64,000 bases of DNA from UBA9676 sp963837105. GTDB lineage: Bacteria > Actinomycetota > Actinomycetes > Streptosporangiales > Streptosporangiaceae. Both the position numbers and the translations under genes were made by a program. This document shows, in pieces, positions 51,918-62,331 of the stretch. Position 1 is the stretch's first letter. Each line of letters starts with the position of its first letter. The notes under the pieces are model-generated. The model was not told where the DNA came from and did no database searches. It saw only the letters and a program-made list of their open reading frames with translations. Location of the stretch: positions 69,463-133,462 of the forward strand of contig CAWIMG010000023.1 of assembly GCA_963837105.1 (NCBI GenBank). The letters run 5' to 3'.

Positions 51918-53323
51918 GTCCGGCCCTGCTGGCCCTGGCCAGCCGGGCGCGGCATGACCAGCGACACCTCGGTGCCCTGCCCCACCGTGCTGCGGACTGT
52001 GGCCGAACCACCCCGGCGCGCCATCCGGGCCCGGACCGACTCGGCCAGGCCCTTGCGGTCGGCGGGCACGGCCGACGGGTCGAACCCGCGGCCGCGGTCG
52101 CGTACGTAGACCGACACCCGGGCGGGCTCGACCTCCGCGAACAGCGAGACGACGGGCGCGCCGGACCATTTCGCGGCATTCACCGTCGCCTCCCGGGCGG
52201 CCGCGAGCAGCGCCGCCAGGCCGTCGTCCAGCCCGCAGTCGCCGACCGTGACCGCCTCCACCGGGATCCGGTGCTGCTCCTCCACCTCCTGCTGGATGAC
52301 CCGTATCCCGGCCGCGAGCGTCATAGCGTCCCCGGCGGGCGAGCCGGGCGCCCGGCCCTCGAACAGCCAGGACCGCAACTCCCGCTCCTGGGCCCGGGCG
52401 AGCTGGACGACCTGCTGCGGCTCGTTCGCCCGGAGCTGGATCAGGGCGAGCGTCTGCAGCACCGAGTCGTGCACCCGGGCGGCCAGATCGGACCGCTCCT
52501 CGGCGCGGACACGGGCCTGCCGTTCGGCCACCAGATCCCGCGCGATCCGCAGCCACCAGGGGCCAAAGGCGACCACGAAGCCGGCAACGACCAGGGCCAC
52601 CCCGCTCAGCGGCCGCAGCACCGCGTGGCTGGTGTGCAGCAGGATGACCAGTCCCCAGATGAGCAGGACCAGCGCGATCCCCGCCCGCCACAGGATCCAC
52701 CGCCGGCCGGTGTCCGCCCCGGGATCCAGCAGCGGCTCAGCCAGGCGGCGCAGCGTCTCCTGCTCGCCCGGGGAGGCATTACGCCAGATCAGCACCACGC
52801 CAACGGTGCTGATGACCAGTGGCCAGGCCACGGTGCCGAACCAGCCCACCCCGAGCAGGGACGCGATGATCAGGAATACCACCAGCAGCGACCCCACCCC
52901 GGCGGCCAGGGTGATCCCCCGGCGGTCGGCCAGCGCCCGGCCCGCGATGGTGCCGTCCTCCCCGGCCGCCGGCAGCAGCAGCCAGGCCAGCACGTAGGCC
53001 GCCAGCCCGAAACCACCGGCCACGGTGACAACCACGAACAGCACCCGGATGGCCGTCACGTCCAGGCCGGTCCGCGCGGCCAGGCCCGCCGCCACCCCAC
53101 CCGCCAGCCGTTCGTCCGGCCGCCGTCGCAACGGCCCGGTGTCCCTGGGCCCCCGCGCCCAGCGCGGGCTGCGGCGCTGCCCGGGGTCACCCGGTACTCC
53201 TGATCCCGCCGCGGGGCGCTGGCGGCCGGGCTGCCCGCCGCCGCTCGCCTGCCAGGGGGCCGTGCCCGGCTGGCCCTCCCGGCCAGCGGGCCGCCACAGG
53301 GAACTGGGCCGGGCTCGTGCCAT
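51914..53323 (-). CDS. PspC-domain sensor histidine kinase
   Basis: A 469-residue protein: a Pro/Arg/Gly-rich N terminus to about 65, a PspC domain (RRPDERLAGGVAAGLAARTG at 67-86 plus its helix pair), four to five further membrane helices (133-255), then HisKA_3 with ARVHDSVLQTLALIQLRANE (His285) and a C-terminal ATPase with REATVNAAKWSG and RDRGRGFD (N and G boxes). PspC kinases sense envelope stress. It is divergent from a separate pspC gene, which suggests the kinase controls or senses that set. Confidence 0.92.
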   Translation of the reverse strand: MARARPSSLWRPAGREGQPGTAPWQASGGGQPGRQRPAAGSGVPGDPGQRRSPRWARGPRDTGPLRRRPDERLAGGVAAGLAARTGLDVTAIRVLFVVVTVAGGFGLAAYVLAWLLLPAAGEDGTIAGRALADRRGITLAAGVGSLLVVFLIIASLLGVGWFGTVAWPLVISTVGVVLIWRNASPGEQETLRRLAEPLLDPGADTGRRWILWRAGIALVLLIWGLVILLHTSHAVLRPLSGVALVVAGFVVAFGPWWLRIARDLVAERQARVRAEERSDLAARVHDSVLQTLALIQLRANEPQQVVQLARAQERELRSWLFEGRAPGSPAGDAMTLAAGIRVIQQEVEEQHRIPVEAVTVGDCGLDDGLAALLAAAREATVNAAKWSGAPVVSLFAEVEPARVSVYVRDRGRGFDPSAVPADRKGLAESVRARMARRGGSATVRSTVGQGTEVSLVMPRPAGQGQQGRT

Positions 53324-53454
53324 ATGCCCATCATCGCGCGTACGCGGCAGGCGGGCTATCGGGGCCGACCCTGATCCGGCCCGGAGCCGGATCAGGGTTC
53401 AATTGGGGGGTCTTCCTGATGTGCCCGCCCGCCCAGCCCGGCCAGGCTGGCGGC

Positions 53455-53730
53455 ATGAACACAGTCACTCCCAACACCGGATCAGCCCGCCCTGCCCAGC
53501 CGCGGCAGCTGTGCCGGCCGGCCTCGGACCGGATGCTGGCGGGCGTCGCCGCCGGCGTCGCCCGCTATCTCGACGTCGACGTGACGATCGTGCGGATCCT
53601 GTTCACCGTGCTGGCCGTGCTGGGTGGCGCCGGCGTGCCCATCTACCTGGCCGGCTGGCTGCTCATCCCCGAGCAGGGCACCGAGCAATCCATCGCGGGC
53701 GGCTTCATCCAGTCCTGGCAAGCTCACTGA
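53455..53730 (+). CDS. PspC domain protein
   Basis: A 91-residue membrane protein: RPASDRMLAGVAAGVARYLD, VDVTIVRILFTVLAVLGGAG and VPIYLAGWLLIPE. This is the PspC fold of an amphipathic helix plus one membrane helix. It matches the N-terminal module of the divergent kinase closely. ATG 53455 is chosen at the conserved length; the upstream open frame covers the promoter. The short DUF1707 gene follows after 16 bases. Confidence 0.9.
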   Translation: MNTVTPNTGSARPAQPRQLCRPASDRMLAGVAAGVARYLDVDVTIVRILFTVLAVLGGAGVPIYLAGWLLIPEQGTEQSIAGGFIQSWQAH

Positions 53731-53746
53731 TCGGGGGAACACCACC

Positions 53747-54133
53747 ATGGGCCGACGCCGTGCCAGCGTCATCAATCCCGGCATGCGCATCTCCGACACC
53801 GACCGGGCCGAAGTCGCCGATCACCTGTCCAAGCAGTACAGCGAGGGCAGGCTTGACCAGGCTGAGTTCAACGAGCGGCTGGACCGGGCGATGAGAGCCA
53901 AGACCCAGTCCGACCTGACCTGGCTGCTGTCCGACCTGCCCGGGGCCGAGCCGGCCCGCAAGCCGTCACACGCGCCGCAGCGGCGCAGGTACTCCCGGAT
54001 GGTGCTGCTGATCGCGCTGGTGGCGGTTGCCTTCTTCGCCTGGCAGGCGCTGGTCCGGCCCTACCTGCCATGGCTGCTGGTCGCGCTGCTGGCCTATCTG
54101 CTGCTGTGGCACGGGCCCCAGCGCCGCGGCTAG
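53747..54133 (+). CDS. DUF1707 membrane protein
   Basis: A 128-residue protein: MRISDTDRAEVADHLSKQYS, EGRLDQAEFNERLDRAM and AKTQSDLTWLLSDLPG form the DUF1707 (SHOCT-like) domain. A basic linker follows, then two hydrophobic helices (MVLLIALVAVAFFAW and LPWLLVALLAYLLLW). Actinobacterial DUF1707 proteins often neighbour PspC genes; their function is unknown. Start ATG 53747. Its stop overlaps that of the convergent dehydrogenase. Confidence 0.88.
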   Translation: MGRRRASVINPGMRISDTDRAEVADHLSKQYSEGRLDQAEFNERLDRAMRAKTQSDLTWLLSDLPGAEPARKPSHAPQRRRYSRMVLLIALVAVAFFAWQALVRPYLPWLLVALLAYLLLWHGPQRRG

Positions 54134-54909
54134 CGGGGGCGCGCGGCGAGGTCGGCTAGCCACTGCTGGCTGGCGCGGGCAATCCGGGCCGGGACGCCGA
54201 GTTCGCCGAGCATGGCGGAGGCGGCGGCCATCTCCTGGATGCGGCGGCGGGCGTGCCGGAAGCTGCCCTCCTCCAGCCGGGCCAGGGTGCTGGCGTCCGC
54301 CGCCGCCAGTTCCGCGGCCAGGTGCTCGCGCAGCCAGTCCTCGCTGCCCGCCGCCCGGGCTGCCTGCAGCGCCTCGATCGCAGCCGCCGCCATGCCCTTG
54401 TAGAACACGCTGCGCAGCAGCTTCCTGGTGGCCGCGGTCCCGGGCGGGCCGGCCACCATCTCGGCCTGGGCGCCGCACCGGGCCAGCATCGCGCTGGCGG
54501 CCTCGGCGCCGGGGCCGCAGACGAGCATCGGCACCGACAGGCCACGGCCGGGGACCGGGGCCATGATGGCCAGGTCCGCGAACGTAAGGCCGGCCTGCCC
54601 GGCCGTGGCCGCGAGCCGCTGCTTCAGCCCAGCCGCCGAGGTGTTGGCGTCGGCGTAGACCGTGCCCGCGGCCAGCCCGGGCAGTGCCAGCCGCAGCGCT
54701 TCCTCGGCTTCCTCCGCGGTGACCAGGCTGATCACCAGTGCGGCACCACGGCAGGCATCGGCGTCACTGGCCGCCGCTTCGACCCCGGCCGGCGCGGGCT
54801 GTGCCGGGTCGAAGCCACGCGCCCTCGCCCCGGCCGCGGCCAGGCCGGCCGCGATCGGGCTGCCCGCCTCGCCCAGCCCGAGCACGCCGACGGTCAGTGC
54901 CATCCGCAT
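54130..54909 (-). CDS. 6-phosphogluconate/3-hydroxyisobutyrate dehydrogenase-like protein with DUF1932 domain
   Basis: A 259-residue protein: VGVLGLGEAGSPIAAGLAAA (Rossmann GxGxxG), LVISLVTAEEAEEAL, VYADANTSAAG and then the C-terminal helical domain with AATRKLLRSVFYKGMAAAAIEAL, where the Lys-Leu-Leu-Arg-Ser replaces the usual GxxxKxxxN. This variant is the DUF1932 type of beta-hydroxyacid dehydrogenase relatives. Substrate unknown. It lies between the PspC genes and the RND operon, convergent with the first. Confidence 0.82.
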   Translation of the reverse strand: MRMALTVGVLGLGEAGSPIAAGLAAAGARARGFDPAQPAPAGVEAAASDADACRGAALVISLVTAEEAEEALRLALPGLAAGTVYADANTSAAGLKQRLAATAGQAGLTFADLAIMAPVPGRGLSVPMLVCGPGAEAASAMLARCGAQAEMVAGPPGTAATRKLLRSVFYKGMAAAAIEALQAARAAGSEDWLREHLAAELAAADASTLARLEEGSFRHARRRIQEMAAASAMLGELGVPARIARASQQWLADLAARPR

Positions 54910-54977
54910 TCCGCTAACCTCCTGCCAGCAGCAGGTTAGGTGGCCGCCCCGGCCGGGGCCAGCCGGCCGGTCCCCGC

Positions 54978-57900
54978 TCAGGCGGGGGCACCCGCCGTTT
55001 CGCTGACTTCGGGTGCGCCGGCTTCCGGCGCGTCACCCCTGGTCCGGCCGATCACCAGGTACAGCGCGGGGAGCACGAACAGGTTGAGCAGCGTCGAGGT
55101 GAGCAGGCCGCCGAGGATCACCACCGCCATCGGGTATTCGATCTCCTGGCCGGGCCGGTCGCCGTAGAAGACCAGCGGCGCCAGCGCCAGCGCCGTGGCC
55201 AGCGCGGTCATCAGGATGGGTGACAGCCGCTCGCTGGCGCCGCGCAGGATCAGGCTGGGGCCGAACGGCTCGTGCTCGTACTTCTCCAGATGCCGGAAAT
55301 GGCTGATCATCAGGATGCCGTTGCGGGCCGCGATGCCGAGCACGGTGAAGAAGCCGACCAGCGCACCCAGGGTGATCGTGCCAAGGAACAGCCAGGCGGC
55401 GAGCACCCCGCCGGCCAGTGCCATGGGCAGGGTCAGGAACTCCAGCGTGGCGATCTTCCAGTTCTGGAACGCGGCCTGCAGCAGCAGCAGGATGATCATC
55501 AGCGCGCCCAGGCCGTACTCGATCAGGTGCCGCTGCGCCGCCGCCCGCTCGGTCGCCTCGCCCAGCAGTTCGGTGTGGTACCCGGCGGGGAACTTGATCT
55601 TCGCCAGGGCGGCCTGGACGGCGGCGGTCACCGAGCCCAGGCTGCGGCCGCTGACGTTCGCGTCGACCTCGGTGTTGCGCTCCCCGTTCTCGCGGATGAT
55701 CTGGCTGGGGCTCGGCACGACCGCGACCGTGGCCACCTTCCCCAGTGCCACGTGACCGCCGTTCGGGGTATCGATCGGCAGTGCTTCCAGGCTGGCCAGG
55801 TTGGCCCGGGTGGCCGGGGTGCTCCACGCCGCGACCGTGTAGACCTTGTTGTTGGCCGGGATCTCGGCCACCGGCTCGCTGGCCATCATCACCGCCGCGG
55901 CCCGCCGGATCGTCCCCGGCGTCAGGCCGTACAGCTTGGCTGCGGTCAGCTTGACGGTCACATCGGCTTCGGGGATGAATTCCAGCGCGGCCGGCTGCAC
56001 GTCGACCAGGCCGGGCACCCGCCCGAGGGCGGCCGCCACCTGGGTGCCGAGCCGCTGCAGCACGGTCAGGCTGGGGCCGAAGATGCGGACCACGACGTCC
56101 TCGGTGGTGCCATCGGTGAGTACCTCGTCGATCCGCTCGTGCAGGTAGGTCTGCACGTCGCTGAACGCTCCGGGATGGCTGGCCGCCACCGCCCGGACAG
56201 CGGCCAGGGTCTTCGGGTAGTTGGCCTTGGGGGACAGGCTGATCCAGTTCTCGGAGAAGTTGACCCCGTTGACCTCCTCGCCCAGCAGTGCCTGGCCGAC
56301 GTGGGTGCCGACGTGCTCCACTCCCGGGATCTTGAACAGCTCCTTCTGGACCGCCGTCACCTGGCGGTCCTGCTCGGCGACGGAGGTGCCGGGCTTGGTC
56401 ACAAAGTGCATGAGGAAGTCCGGCTCCTTGAAGTTCGGGAACAAGTCGGAGCCGAGCCGGGGGTAGATCAGCACCCCGGCCACCACCGCAACCAGCACGG
56501 TGGCCAGCACGGCCACGAACCCGCGCCGGCGGCCTCCAGCAGCGGCCGCAGCAGCGCAGCATAGCCACGCTTCAGCACCCGGATCAGCGGCGGATCGGCG
56601 GCCTTGAGCGGCGCGCCCGGCAGCAGCACCAGGCCAAGCGCCGGGGTCAGGGTCAGCGCGACGGCCATCGAGGCCAGCACGGCGATCCCGTAGGCCAGCG
56701 CCAGCGGCTCGAAGAACGCCCCAGTGAGCCCGCCGACCAGCATCACCGGGATAACCGCGACGATGTTGATCAGCGTCGCGTAGAAGATCGCCACCCGGAC
56801 TTCCAGCGACGCGGCCAGCACCAGGTGCAGCGGGGTTATCCGGCGGCCGCCCGCCCGCCAGGCGCGCAGCCTGCGGACGATGTTCTCCATGTCGATGATG
56901 GCGTCGTCGACCACCACCCCGACCGCCACCGCGAACCCGGCCAGGATCATCGTGTTGATCGTCGCCCCGGTCAGGTCGAACACGATCGCCGCCGCCGCCA
57001 GCGAGAGCGGGATCGCCAGCATGCTGATCAGCGCGGCCCGCCACTGGAAGAGGAACGCGATCAGCACGAACACGACCAGGATGCAGCCGAGCAGCACCGA
57101 CAGCCCGAGGTTGTGGATGGCCATCTCGATGAACGTGGCCTGGCGGAAGATATGCGAGTCGATGGTGACGCCGTGCAGCCCGGGCGACAGCTCGGCCAGC
57201 GCACGGTCGATGCCGGCGGTCACCTGGAGGGTGTTCGCGCCCGGGAACTTCTCGACCACCAGCATCAGGCCAGGCCCGCGGTCGATGACGGCATCACCGG
57301 TCACCGGCGGGGTGCCCCACAGCACGTTGGCGACCTGCCCGATCCGCACGACGTGACCGGCCCGCAGCGCCAGCGGGACGTCGGCCAGCTGGGCCGGGGT
57401 GGCAATCGGCTGGATGGCGTGCAGGTAGAGGCGCTGGTTCGGGGTCTCCTCGAAGCCGAGCGACCCCACCGCCGAGCCGCTGACGTACTTGAGTTCGGTG
57501 GCTTCGACCGAGTCGGCCGTGCCGGACATCAGCTCATCGAGGGTGATGCTGTGCTTGGCCATCGCGGCCGGACTGGCCTCCGCCATGAGTTCTTTCGGGC
57601 GCTCACCCCAGATCGCCACGTTGGCGACGCCCGGCACGGCCAGCAGCCGTGGCCGGATCGTCCAGTGCGCGATCATCGACAGGTCGTACGGCGAGACCGT
57701 CTTGGAGGTCAGCCCGATCTGCATGACCCGGCTGGTGGCGGACACGATCGGGTACAGCTGCGGCGGGTCGCACCAGGTGGGCAGCGTCGGCGAGGTGGTC
57801 TGCAGCCGCTCCTGCACCAGTTGCCGGGCCTGCAGCACGTTGGTGCCGGACCGGAAATACAGGTAGATCGCCGACAGCTGGGGCTCGGAGTTGGAAACGA

Positions 57901-58141
57901 CGTCATACACGCCGGGCACGCCCTGCAGGGCGGCCTCCAGCGGGACCGTGGTCAGCGACTCCACTTCGCTGGGTGACAGGCCCAGGCAGGCGGTCTGGAT
58001 TTCGACCGACACCGGCGCGAACTCCGGGAAGACGTCGATCTTCTGGTGGCCGAGGGTCTGCGCGCCGAAGTAGATGAGGATGGCGGCGAACCCGATGACC
58101 AGGTACCGGAATCTCAGGCTGGTCGCGACGATCCAGCGCAC
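54978..58141 (-). CDS. RND-family efflux permease, CusA/CzcA-like (frameshifted)
   Basis: Two frames make one permease of about 1,050 residues. The first (58141-56540) starts MRWIVATSLRFRYLVIGFAA and has VDVFPEFAPVSVEIQT-like FPEFAPVSVEIQT, SEVESLTTVPLEAALQGVPG, LFQWRAALISMLAIPLSLAA and VGVVVDDAIIDMENIVRRLR, with the paired Asp of the proton relay in helix 4. A missing base near 56540 moves the rest to the next frame: LGSDLFPNFKEPDFLMHFVT, and EYPMAVVILGGLLTSTLLNL at the end. HME/HAE1-type RND pumps are usual in Gram-negative bacteria. It is third in the operon, after the second permease and the lipoprotein. Confidence 0.9.
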
Positions 58142-58184
58142 TGGTCACCTCCCCCGCGGGCCGCCGGCACGTGCAGGCCATGCG

Positions 58185-58628
58185 TCATGTCTGGACGCCA
58201 ACGCCGTTCTGCACGCCGAGCAGTTCCTCGGCGCCCACGGTGACCACCTGCGCGCCGGCCGGCAGGCCCGAGCTGACCAGCACCTGGTTGCCGTTGATCG
58301 CGGCAACGGTGACGTACTGCCGGGTGTAGGTGTAGGTCCCGGTCCGGGTGTAGACCGCGGTGCGGCCGCTGGGCTCGTAGAGCAGGGCCTGGAAGGGGAC
58401 GATGACCAGCTTCTGGTCCGCCACCGACGGTGCGGTCTGGAGGCCGATGCGCTGCGCGCCCAGGGGGGTCAGCACCACGCTGAGCACACCGGTGGCCCCG
58501 GTTCGTTCCATCCGGGCTGGCGGGACCTGCCGGGCCGGTGGCGGCGAGCTGCTGCAGCCGGTCACCGCGATGACAGCGAAGACCCCGATGAGCAGCGCCG
58601 GCGCTGCCCAGCGCCTCGTTCGGTGCAC
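58185..58628 (-). CDS. Lipoprotein resembling the C-terminal part of an RND adaptor
   Basis: A 147-residue protein with a lipoprotein signal (MHRTRRWAAPALLIGVFAVIAVTGC, Cys25 as the lipid site), a Pro-rich linker, and a beta-rich domain: LTPLGAQRIGLQTAPS, VIVPFQALLYEPSGRTAVYT, YVTVAAINGNQVLVSSGLPA, GAQVVTVGAEELLGVQNGV. This matches the membrane-proximal end of RND periplasmic adaptors (CusB/HlyD type), without their lipoyl and hairpin domains. It sits between two RND permease genes with 18- and 43-base gaps. Confidence 0.8.
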   Translation of the reverse strand: MHRTRRWAAPALLIGVFAVIAVTGCSSSPPPARQVPPARMERTGATGVLSVVLTPLGAQRIGLQTAPSVADQKLVIVPFQALLYEPSGRTAVYTRTGTYTYTRQYVTVAAINGNQVLVSSGLPAGAQVVTVGAEELLGVQNGVGVQT

Positions 58629-58646
58629 GGGACCGCCCCCTATCTC

Positions 58647-61600
58647 CTACACGTCCGGGCTGGCGGCCGACGCGGCCCAGGCCAGCTCCCCGGTCTCGGT
58701 GTCTTCCGGCTGTTCCACCTCGGCCGCCCGCGGCCCGGCCACCAGGTAGCCACCCGGCAGCAGGAACAGGTTCACCACGGTGGCGATGACCAGCCCGGCC
58801 AGGATCACCGCGGCCGCGCTGCGGGTCAGCTCGTTTCCTGGCACCTCGCCCATGACGATGAACGGGATGAGCATGACCGCGGTCACCACGGCCGCGGCGA
58901 ACACCGGGCCAGCCGCCTCGCCCGCCGCCCTGGCGACCAGCCCCATGGTCAGCTCGCCATCGTCGGCGTTGTGGCTGCGCCGGATTCCGGGTGGTCATCG
59001 CCAGCGCCTGGCGCAGGGCGATGGCCAGCACCCCGATCAGGCCGGCCGCCGCGGCGAGTGAGGTGCTGCCGATCAGCAGGGCCAGCGCCGCCGCCCCGGC
59101 CAGCGGCGGCAGCACCGCCGCCAGCACCAGCCCGGCCAGCCGCCAGTTGCGGCAGGCCGCCTGCACCAGCAGCACGATCACGAGCAGCGCGGCGAGCAGG
59201 TAACTGACGAAGGCGGCCCGCGAGGTCCCGCCAGCGGACAGGCCAGGGAACTCGGTGTGGTACTCCAGCGGGAAGGAGATCGTGTGCATCTGGCTGGCCA
59301 CGGCGGCGGCGGCCGAGGCCACGGTCCGGCCGAACACCTGCCCGCTCACGTCCAGGTAGTCCGAGGTGTCATCGTGCTTGATGTCCACCGGCTGCGGCGC
59401 CACCGTGACCGTCGCCACGTCGCCGAGCCGGACATGGCCGCCGCTGGGGGTGTCGATGAGCAGGTTCTCGACGCTGCTCAGGCTGCTGCGGACGGCGGGG
59501 TTGCCCCACACCACCACGTCGAAGACCTTCTCCTGCTCGAAGAAGTTCCCGACCGTCAGCCCGGACAGCAGCGTGCCCGCCTCGCGCCGGACCGCGCCCG
59601 GGGTGAGGCCGACCAGCCTGGCCTTGACCAAGTTCGTCTCCACCCCGATGGTCGGCTGCTCCACCGGCAGTTCGACGTGCGGGGCCACGATGCCCGGCAC
59701 CCTTGCCATGACGCCCCTGACCTGTTCCGCGAGCCCGGTGAGCACGGTCACGTTGGGGCCATACACGCGGACGACGACGTTCCGGGGTGGGGCTTGCAGC
59801 GCCCCGCCCATGCTGGCGGTCTCATAGGTGCTGACGGTGCCGTCCATGCCCGGGGTACCGCCGATGATCGACCGCACCGCGGCCAGCGCCTGGTCGTAGT
59901 TGGCGCCGGGCTTGAGGGTGACCCACAGCTGGCCGGTGTTGGTGATCACCGGCTGCTCGGACGAGGTGGCCCGGCCCAGGGTCGAGCCGACAGCCTGCAC
60001 GGACGGCAGTGCCAGCAGTTCGCGGGTGGCGATCTCACTGACCCGGTTCAGCTCGGGCAGTGACATCCCGGGCGCCCCGGACCAGTTGACCACCAGGCTG
60101 CGGTCGGCGAAGACCGGCTGCCCGGGGTGCAGCCGGGGCACCACCGCGATCAGCCCGCCCAGCCCGATCACTGCCGCGCCAAGCAACAACCAGGCCGGCA
60201 GCCGCTGCGCGCCGGTGACCGCCCGGGTGTAGGCCCGCCGCAGCGGCCGGGCCAGCATCAGCCCGGCCGGCACCCGCTTGCCGGCCGCGAACAGCAGCGC
60301 TGCCAGCCCGGGGCTGAGCAGCAGCGCGACCGCCATGGACACCAGCACCGCCAGCGCGAACGCCAGCACCATCGGCCGCAGGAAGCCCGCGGTCAGCCCG
60401 CTGGCCACCAGCACCGGGACCACGGCCACCACCGCACACACCGACCCGGCGGCCAGTACGCCCTGGAAGTCCTGGTAGGCCGCCATGACCCGGCCGGTGG
60501 CAGGCAGCCGCTGGCCACCGGCCGCGAGCCGGCCCATCAGGTGATAGGCGCCGCCCCCGGCGTCATCGACGACCACCGCCAGTGCCAGTACCAGCCCGAG
60601 CAGGACCAGCGCGTTGAAGCTGTAGCCGAGGGCATAGAGCACAAGGGTGGCGCCGGTCAGCGACAGCGCCATGGCGGCCAGGCTGATGAACAGCAGCCGG
60701 AGGTTCAGCAGCAGGGCGGCCAGTGCCACCGCGGCCAGCACGAAGATCAGGATTATGGCCAGCCGGATGTCGCGGCCCGACGCGATGATATAGGTGTCCG
60801 GGCGGAACAGCGAGGCGTTGATGGTGACGCCCGGCAGGCCGGGCCTGAGCTCAGCGAGTGCCTGGTCCAGCCCCTTGGTCACGGCGGGCACGCTGGCGGA
60901 CGGCAGCTTCTGGATCACCAGCATCAGCCCGGCCTGGCCACGGATCTGGGCGTCCCCGATCAGCGGGTTGTGCCCGTTCACGATGGTGGCCACGCTGCCC
61001 AGCAGCACCGCCTTGTTGTTCACCACCGCAACCGGCACCTGGCCCAGATTTGCCGGGGTGCCGAACGGCAGGATGTGCCGGATCGTGATCCGCTGGTTGG
61101 AGTCCTCCAGGAACCCGCCGGTGCCCGGCGTGGAGCCCTGCAGGTAGCTCAGCGGGGTGACCAGTTGCGAGTTGCCCACCGAGGAGATGACCTGGTCGAC
61201 CGAGATGTGATGGGCGGCCAGCAGCGCCGGGTTGACCAGCACCTGGAGCTGCCGGTCCGCCTGGCCGAAGGTGGCCACCTCGGCCACCCCGGCCACGCCC
61301 AGCAGCCGGGGCACGATGGTCCAGCGGGCGAGCACCGACAGCTCGACCAGGCTGAGCGTCTTGGACGTCAGCCCGACCAGCATCACGTTGCCGGTGGAGG
61401 AGATCGGCTGGCGCATCACCGGCGGGGCGGAGACGTTCGGCAGGATGAACGCCTGGGTAAGCCGCTCCTGGACCAGCTGGCGGGCCTGGTACAGGCCGGT
61501 GCCGGGAGCGAAGTGCAGGTCGATCTGGGACAGCCCGGGGATCGAATCGGACGTGATGTCGGTGACCCCCATCACGCCCTCCAGCAGGTTCTTCTCCAGC

Positions 61601-61803
61601 GGGACGGTGACGAGTGATTCGACCTCGGGCGCGGACAGGCCCGGCGCGTTGGTCTGGATCTCGACCACCGTGGGCGCGGTCTCCGGCAGGACGTCGGCGT
61701 GCATGCCCGGCAGCACGGAGATCCCGACGATCATCACCCCGGCGGCAACCGCGACCACGATGAAGCGGAACCGTACGGAGATACGGATCAGTGAGGCCAG
61801 CAC
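58647..61803 (-). CDS. RND-family efflux permease, second paralogue (frameshifted)
   Basis: From ATG 61803: MLASLIRISVRFRFIVVAVA, LPETAPTVVEIQT, EVESLVTVPLEKNLLEGVMG and so on through the two porter domains to VLAIALRQALAMTTR. One extra A near 58990 breaks the frame; the other frame continues IRRSHNADDGELTMGLVARA, FIVMGEVPGNELTRSAAAVI and LAGLVIATVVNLFLLPGGYL, ending at 58647. Helix 4 reads LALAVVVDDAGGGAYHLMGR: the Asp pair is kept, but the following A-I-x-x-x-E-N is lost. First gene of the three-gene operon. Confidence 0.9.
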
Positions 61804-62331
61804 TCCTCGGTCCCCCTGCGATAGCCCGGAAGCGGTAGATATAGCACAAGATGACGAATTACTAGGAAACAGTAAAGGTCGCCCCGCCGAGGGACGCTGC
61901 CAGGTCTCCGACCTGCGATTTCGCCGATCGATACCGAGCCGGCCCGGCGGCGCCCGCGCGGCCCGCCCCCGCCGCTGGGCCGACGGCGGCGTGCTGTCCC
62001 GGCGCTTTCGTCCCGGACGGCGCGGACCGTCCAGCCCAGAGTAAAGAAAAGGTAAAAGACGCAGGCAGGCAGTCCCGTCCAGGTGGCGGCCAGGTGGTGC
62101 CGGCGGGCCGGTGCTGTCATCATCTGGACAGTCGCCATCGATCCGGGCGCTGCCTGCAGGCAGGCCTGCCCATCCGCCCGGAAACGATCATCACAGTCGG
62201 ATAACTGTTTGCTGACCGTAGGCTGCAGGTCAGGTTCCAGTCACCGGCCCGTGCGGGCTGGCGGCGGCAGCTGCGCTGCCCCGCAGCCTGGCCATGACGG
62301 CGGCAGCCGGGGGCCAGGCCCGGGCGGGGGC
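61804..62331. other. Long intergenic region upstream of the RND operon
   Basis: About 530 bases with no supported gene. The part next to the permease start (61835-61880) is clearly AT-rich for this genome and probably holds the operon promoter, but I cannot fix the hexamers. Short GCAGGCAG direct repeats and a CCTGCAGG palindrome occur near 62058-62070 and 62150-62170. A second AT-rich patch lies near 62190-62215. Confidence 0.4.

Noticed and set aside
51225..52700. 491-residue response regulator fusion
   Set aside because: Upstream part is an out-of-frame reading of the histidine kinase gene; GTG 51917 gives a normal regulator.
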